Shown here one piece after another: positions 61,831 through 64,000 of a stretch of DNA of 64,000 nt. Location of the stretch: contig JADJTW010000005.1 of NCBI GenBank assembly GCA_016710965.1, positions 186,001 through 250,000 on the forward strand, written 5' to 3'. The stretch's first letter is position 1. Each line of letters opens with the position of its first letter. The notes beneath the pieces are model-generated. The model worked only from the letters and a program-made list of their open reading frames with translations. It was not told the origin of the DNA and ran no database searches. This DNA is from Flavobacteriales bacterium. GTDB taxonomy: Bacteria; Bacteroidota; Bacteroidia; Flavobacteriales_F; PHOS-HE28. The position numbers were made by a program, and so were the translations under genes.

Positions 61831-61902
61831 CAGCGCGCGTGCGCCTCAAAGGTCGCACACCCCCTGGTGGAACGGTCATGGACATGCGTGGAGTGAACAG
61901 TT

Positions 61903-62070
61903 TCAGTCCTTCTCCTCTTCCTCAGGACCCACCACAGGCTCGCTTCGATCAGGTTGTGCCAATTGAGCCGATAGGAAGATGCCGAAGACTGTGAGCGGGA
62001 TGCACCTTATCATGACCAGTGAAACGTGTTCGCCGTGAATGTTGATGATAAACGACCTGATGGGTGTCAT
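61903..62070 (-). CDS. Possible small membrane protein, 55 residues
   Basis: A frame on the minus strand with ATG at 62070: MTPIRSFIINIHGEHVSLVM, then a hydrophobic helix (IRCIPLTVFGIFLSAQLA) and an acidic tail ending GPEEEEKD. It fills the gap between the ATPase and the cytochrome peroxidase and has no overlap with them. The layout (single helix, acidic tail) is like small regulatory membrane proteins, but no homologue is recalled and no clear ribosome-binding site is seen. Confidence 0.4.
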   Translation of the reverse strand: MTPIRSFIINIHGEHVSLVMIRCIPLTVFGIFLSAQLAQPDRSEPVVGPEEEEKD

Positions 62071-62120
62071 GCGCGGTCCGGAAGTTCCTCGGCACCTTCA
62101 CGATTCAAAGCCATACTCCG

Positions 62121-63185
62121 ATGCGCGTTCCATTCCGCTCTTCCCTGCTGCTGCTCCCCTTGGCCATGGCCTGTTCCACGCCCGAGCAGCCCGCGTTGCC
62201 GCCCGGAGCACCCGTTGATGCGGTATCCATGCGGGCCGCTGAAGCATTGCGGCAAGAGGCACTCACGTTCTTCCATCCGCTGCCTGAAGTAGTAGAGCAT
62301 CCGGCGGGTCCGGATACACCGGAAAAGGTCGTCTTGGGCAACAAGCTCTTCCTGGATCCGCAACTGTCGGAGGATGGCACCATCAGTTGCAACTCCTGTC
62401 ATCGGCTCGATGGCTATGGCGTGGACAACACGCCCACCTCAACGGGTGTGCGAGGCCAGCACGGCGGGCGCAACTCACCATCGGTATACAACGCCGCACT
62501 GCACAACATGCAATTCTGGGACGGGCGAGCGACCGACGTGGAGCAACAGGCCGGCATGCCGGTGCTCAATCCGGTGGAAATGGCCATCCCATCGGAGGCA
62601 TTCCTGATCAGGCGATTGAAGGCCGCACCAGATTATCCGGCCCTGTTCAAAGCGGCCTTCCCAGCGGACAAGGATCCACTGACCTATGCCAATATCCGCG
62701 AAGCCATCGGGGCTTTCGAGCGTACGTTGTTGACCCCCTCGCGCTTCGATGATTTCCTGAAAGGGAATACCAGTGCCCTGACACCCGCAGAGACCGCTGG
62801 CCTCAGCACTTTCCTCGAAGTGGGTTGCACGAATTGCCACAACGGCACCGCGGTCGGGGGTACCATGCTCCAGAAATTCGGTGTCCATCAGGATTTCCGC
62901 CCGTTGACCGGCAGTTCCGCAGAGGATCAAGGCCGCAAGCAGGTCACCGGCACAGAAGCGGATCGCGATGTGTTCAAGGTGCCCGCCCTGAGGAACGTAA
63001 CGAAGACAGCACCCTATTTCCACGACGGCCGGGTCGCTCAGCTCGATTCCGCCATCCGGATCATGGCCAAAGTGCAGCTTGCCAAAGAACTCACCGATCA
63101 ACAGTTGAGCGAGTTGAAGACATTCCTCGAAGCACTGACCGGTACGCTGCCGAAAACCGTGACCACGACCCCTGCCCAGCCCTAG
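62121..63185 (+). CDS. Di-haem cytochrome c peroxidase/MauG-family lipoprotein
   Basis: The protein has 354 residues. A lipobox-type signal ends in LAMAC. Two haem-binding motifs, CNSCH at 90-94 and CTNCH at 236-240, and the segments FLDPQLSEDGTISCNSC, VYNAALHNMQFWDGR and VPALRNVTKTAPYFHDGR identify the bacterial di-haem peroxidase family. It reduces hydrogen peroxide in the periplasm, or acts as a MauG-type oxidase. The start at 62121 gives the signal; upstream residues are unlikely. Confidence 0.92.
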   Translation: MRVPFRSSLLLLPLAMACSTPEQPALPPGAPVDAVSMRAAEALRQEALTFFHPLPEVVEHPAGPDTPEKVVLGNKLFLDPQLSEDGTISCNSCHRLDGYGVDNTPTSTGVRGQHGGRNSPSVYNAALHNMQFWDGRATDVEQQAGMPVLNPVEMAIPSEAFLIRRLKAAPDYPALFKAAFPADKDPLTYANIREAIGAFERTLLTPSRFDDFLKGNTSALTPAETAGLSTFLEVGCTNCHNGTAVGGTMLQKFGVHQDFRPLTGSSAEDQGRKQVTGTEADRDVFKVPALRNVTKTAPYFHDGRVAQLDSAIRIMAKVQLAKELTDQQLSELKTFLEALTGTLPKTVTTTPAQP

Positions 63186-63207
63186 ATCATGATGCGGAGC
63201 CCAGCCC

Positions 63208-64000
63208 TCAGGCGCGAGCTTGGCGGCGATAGATGAGGTGATACACCAACGCCACCAGCACGCTGCCTCCCACCAGATTGCCCAGGATCACCGGCATCAG
63301 GTTGTGGATCAAGCCCGTCCAGGAGATGGCTTCGGAACCCGCCAACGCACTCCCCTTCAGCATAAGGCCCATGGGAATGAAATACATGTTGGCCACGCTG
63401 TGCTCGAAGCCCGCTGCCACGAAGGCCGAGATCGGGAACACGATGGCCACCGCCTTGTCAACAACACTCCGGCCGGCGAAGGCCATCCACACGGCAAGGC
63501 ATACGAGGATGTTGCACATGACCCCACTGAAGAACGCCGGTACGAAGGATATGGAGCATTTCGCAGAAGCTATCCTGATGTACTGAGCTGCTATCTCTCC
63601 ATGGTTCATATCCGTATGGCCGGAACAATAGACGAGCAAAGCCAAACCGGACGCACCGATCAAATTGGCAACGCACACGATGGACCAGTTGCGCAGGACT
63701 TCGCCTGTTGTGATCCGTCCATCGGCCCATGCCATGGCCAGCAGGTTATTGCCGGTGAAGAGCTCGGCCCCGGCGACAGCCACCAGGAACAATCCAAGGG
63801 AGAAGACCAGGCCGCCCAAAAGTCGGTTTCCCGCGAAACCGAGAGAGGGATCCGACGCGACCAAGGTGGAGCACATGGCCCCGAGGCCGATGAACGCGCC
63901 GGCCAGGATTCCGAGCATCATCAACGGGATCAACGGAAGGCGTGCCTTGGCCACACCGATCTTTTCGACCCGTTCTGCTATTTCCGCAGGGGTGAATGCG
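63208..64000 (-). CDS. Formate/nitrite transporter family channel, start beyond window
   Basis: At least 264 residues are visible: FTPAEIAERVEKIGVAKA, then six membrane segments with family motifs GILAGAFIGLGAMCSTLV, GAELFTGNNLLAMAW, GASGLALLVY, FSGVMCNILVCLAVWMAF and FEHSVANMYFIPMGL. The frame continues past the window edge, so the true start is outside. FocA/NirC-type channels carry formate, nitrite or hydrosulfide; the ion is not set by sequence alone. Confidence 0.9.
   Translation of the reverse strand, partial: AFTPAEIAERVEKIGVAKARLPLIPLMMLGILAGAFIGLGAMCSTLVASDPSLGFAGNRLLGGLVFSLGLFLVAVAGAELFTGNNLLAMAWADGRITTGEVLRNWSIVCVANLIGASGLALLVYCSGHTDMNHGEIAAQYIRIASAKCSISFVPAFFSGVMCNILVCLAVWMAFAGRSVVDKAVAIVFPISAFVAAGFEHSVANMYFIPMGLMLKGSALAGSEAISWTGLIHNLMPVILGNLVGGSVLVALVYHLIYRRQARA

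Noticed and set aside
1..64000. Search for prophage, transposase, integrase, toxin-antitoxin and defence islands.
   Set aside because: No supporting genes or terminal repeats were seen. The vsr gene and the PIN-PhoH gene are the only ones with possible links to such systems, and each stands alone.

Overview
The window reads as a chromosome segment of a GC-rich member of the Bacteroidota, probably a Flavobacteriales-like environmental or metagenome-assembled lineage. The evidence is secreted proteins ending in type IX secretion (T9SS) C-terminal domains, a DUF3078 protein, a DUF6787-like protein, an Nramp-UspA fusion, a fused SpmA/SpmB protein, a Bacteroidota-type small SRP RNA, and promoter -7 elements of the form TAnnTT(T/C)G. 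No phage, IS element, integron or CRISPR array is visible. The content is mostly housekeeping and lineage-typical genes.

Layout. 1-6.5 kb: 5' part of prfC (RF3), a T9SS-exported PQQ sugar dehydrogenase, a second T9SS-type secreted protein, a 439-bp gap with strong hairpins, and a PIN-PhoH ATPase. 6.5-12.9 kb: an orphan SiaC-like protein, small exported proteins, a coiled-coil protein split by a frameshift, a Vsr endonuclease, a frameshifted DUF6787 gene, a TolB-like propeller and a radical SAM protein. 13-20.5 kb: two tandem exported proteins of about 1240 residues (sugar dehydrogenase-like propeller, PKD, PA14, calcium-binding-like C-terminal repeats). 20.5-26.9 kb: an exported propeller, PAP2 phosphatase, a beta-barrel protein, a fourth sugar dehydrogenase-like protein, and a selD-mnmH selenium pair. 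26.9-38 kb: surface sugar genes, gcvT, comB, an S1/P1-like hydrolase, a hydroxylase, tRNA-Val, a small cytochrome and a DUF3078 protein. 38-46.5 kb: a GT39-like membrane protein with smpB, a metal locus (Nramp-UspA and DtxR/MntR, divergent from a TonB receptor), two very small genes and a SET-domain protein. 46.5-64 kb: SpmAB, a methyltransferase, a SIMPL protein, bestrophin, an SDR, the SRP RNA, DinB and PhnA-like proteins, two tandem TPR-adenylate cyclases, GNAT, a P-type ATPase, a cytochrome c peroxidase and a partial formate/nitrite channel.

The clearest joint functions are selenium modification of tRNA (selD with mnmH), metal homeostasis (a DtxR-type regulator, its transporter and a TonB receptor around one candidate operator), and extracellular sugar oxidation (four sugar dehydrogenase-family proteins).

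Two window-wide signals stand out. First, a -7 promoter motif lies exactly four bases before many start codons, which predicts leaderless mRNAs. Second, four genes carry five single-base frameshifts, mostly at short homopolymers, which points to consensus errors or recent decay. All functional calls come from reading the sequence; no database search was run.
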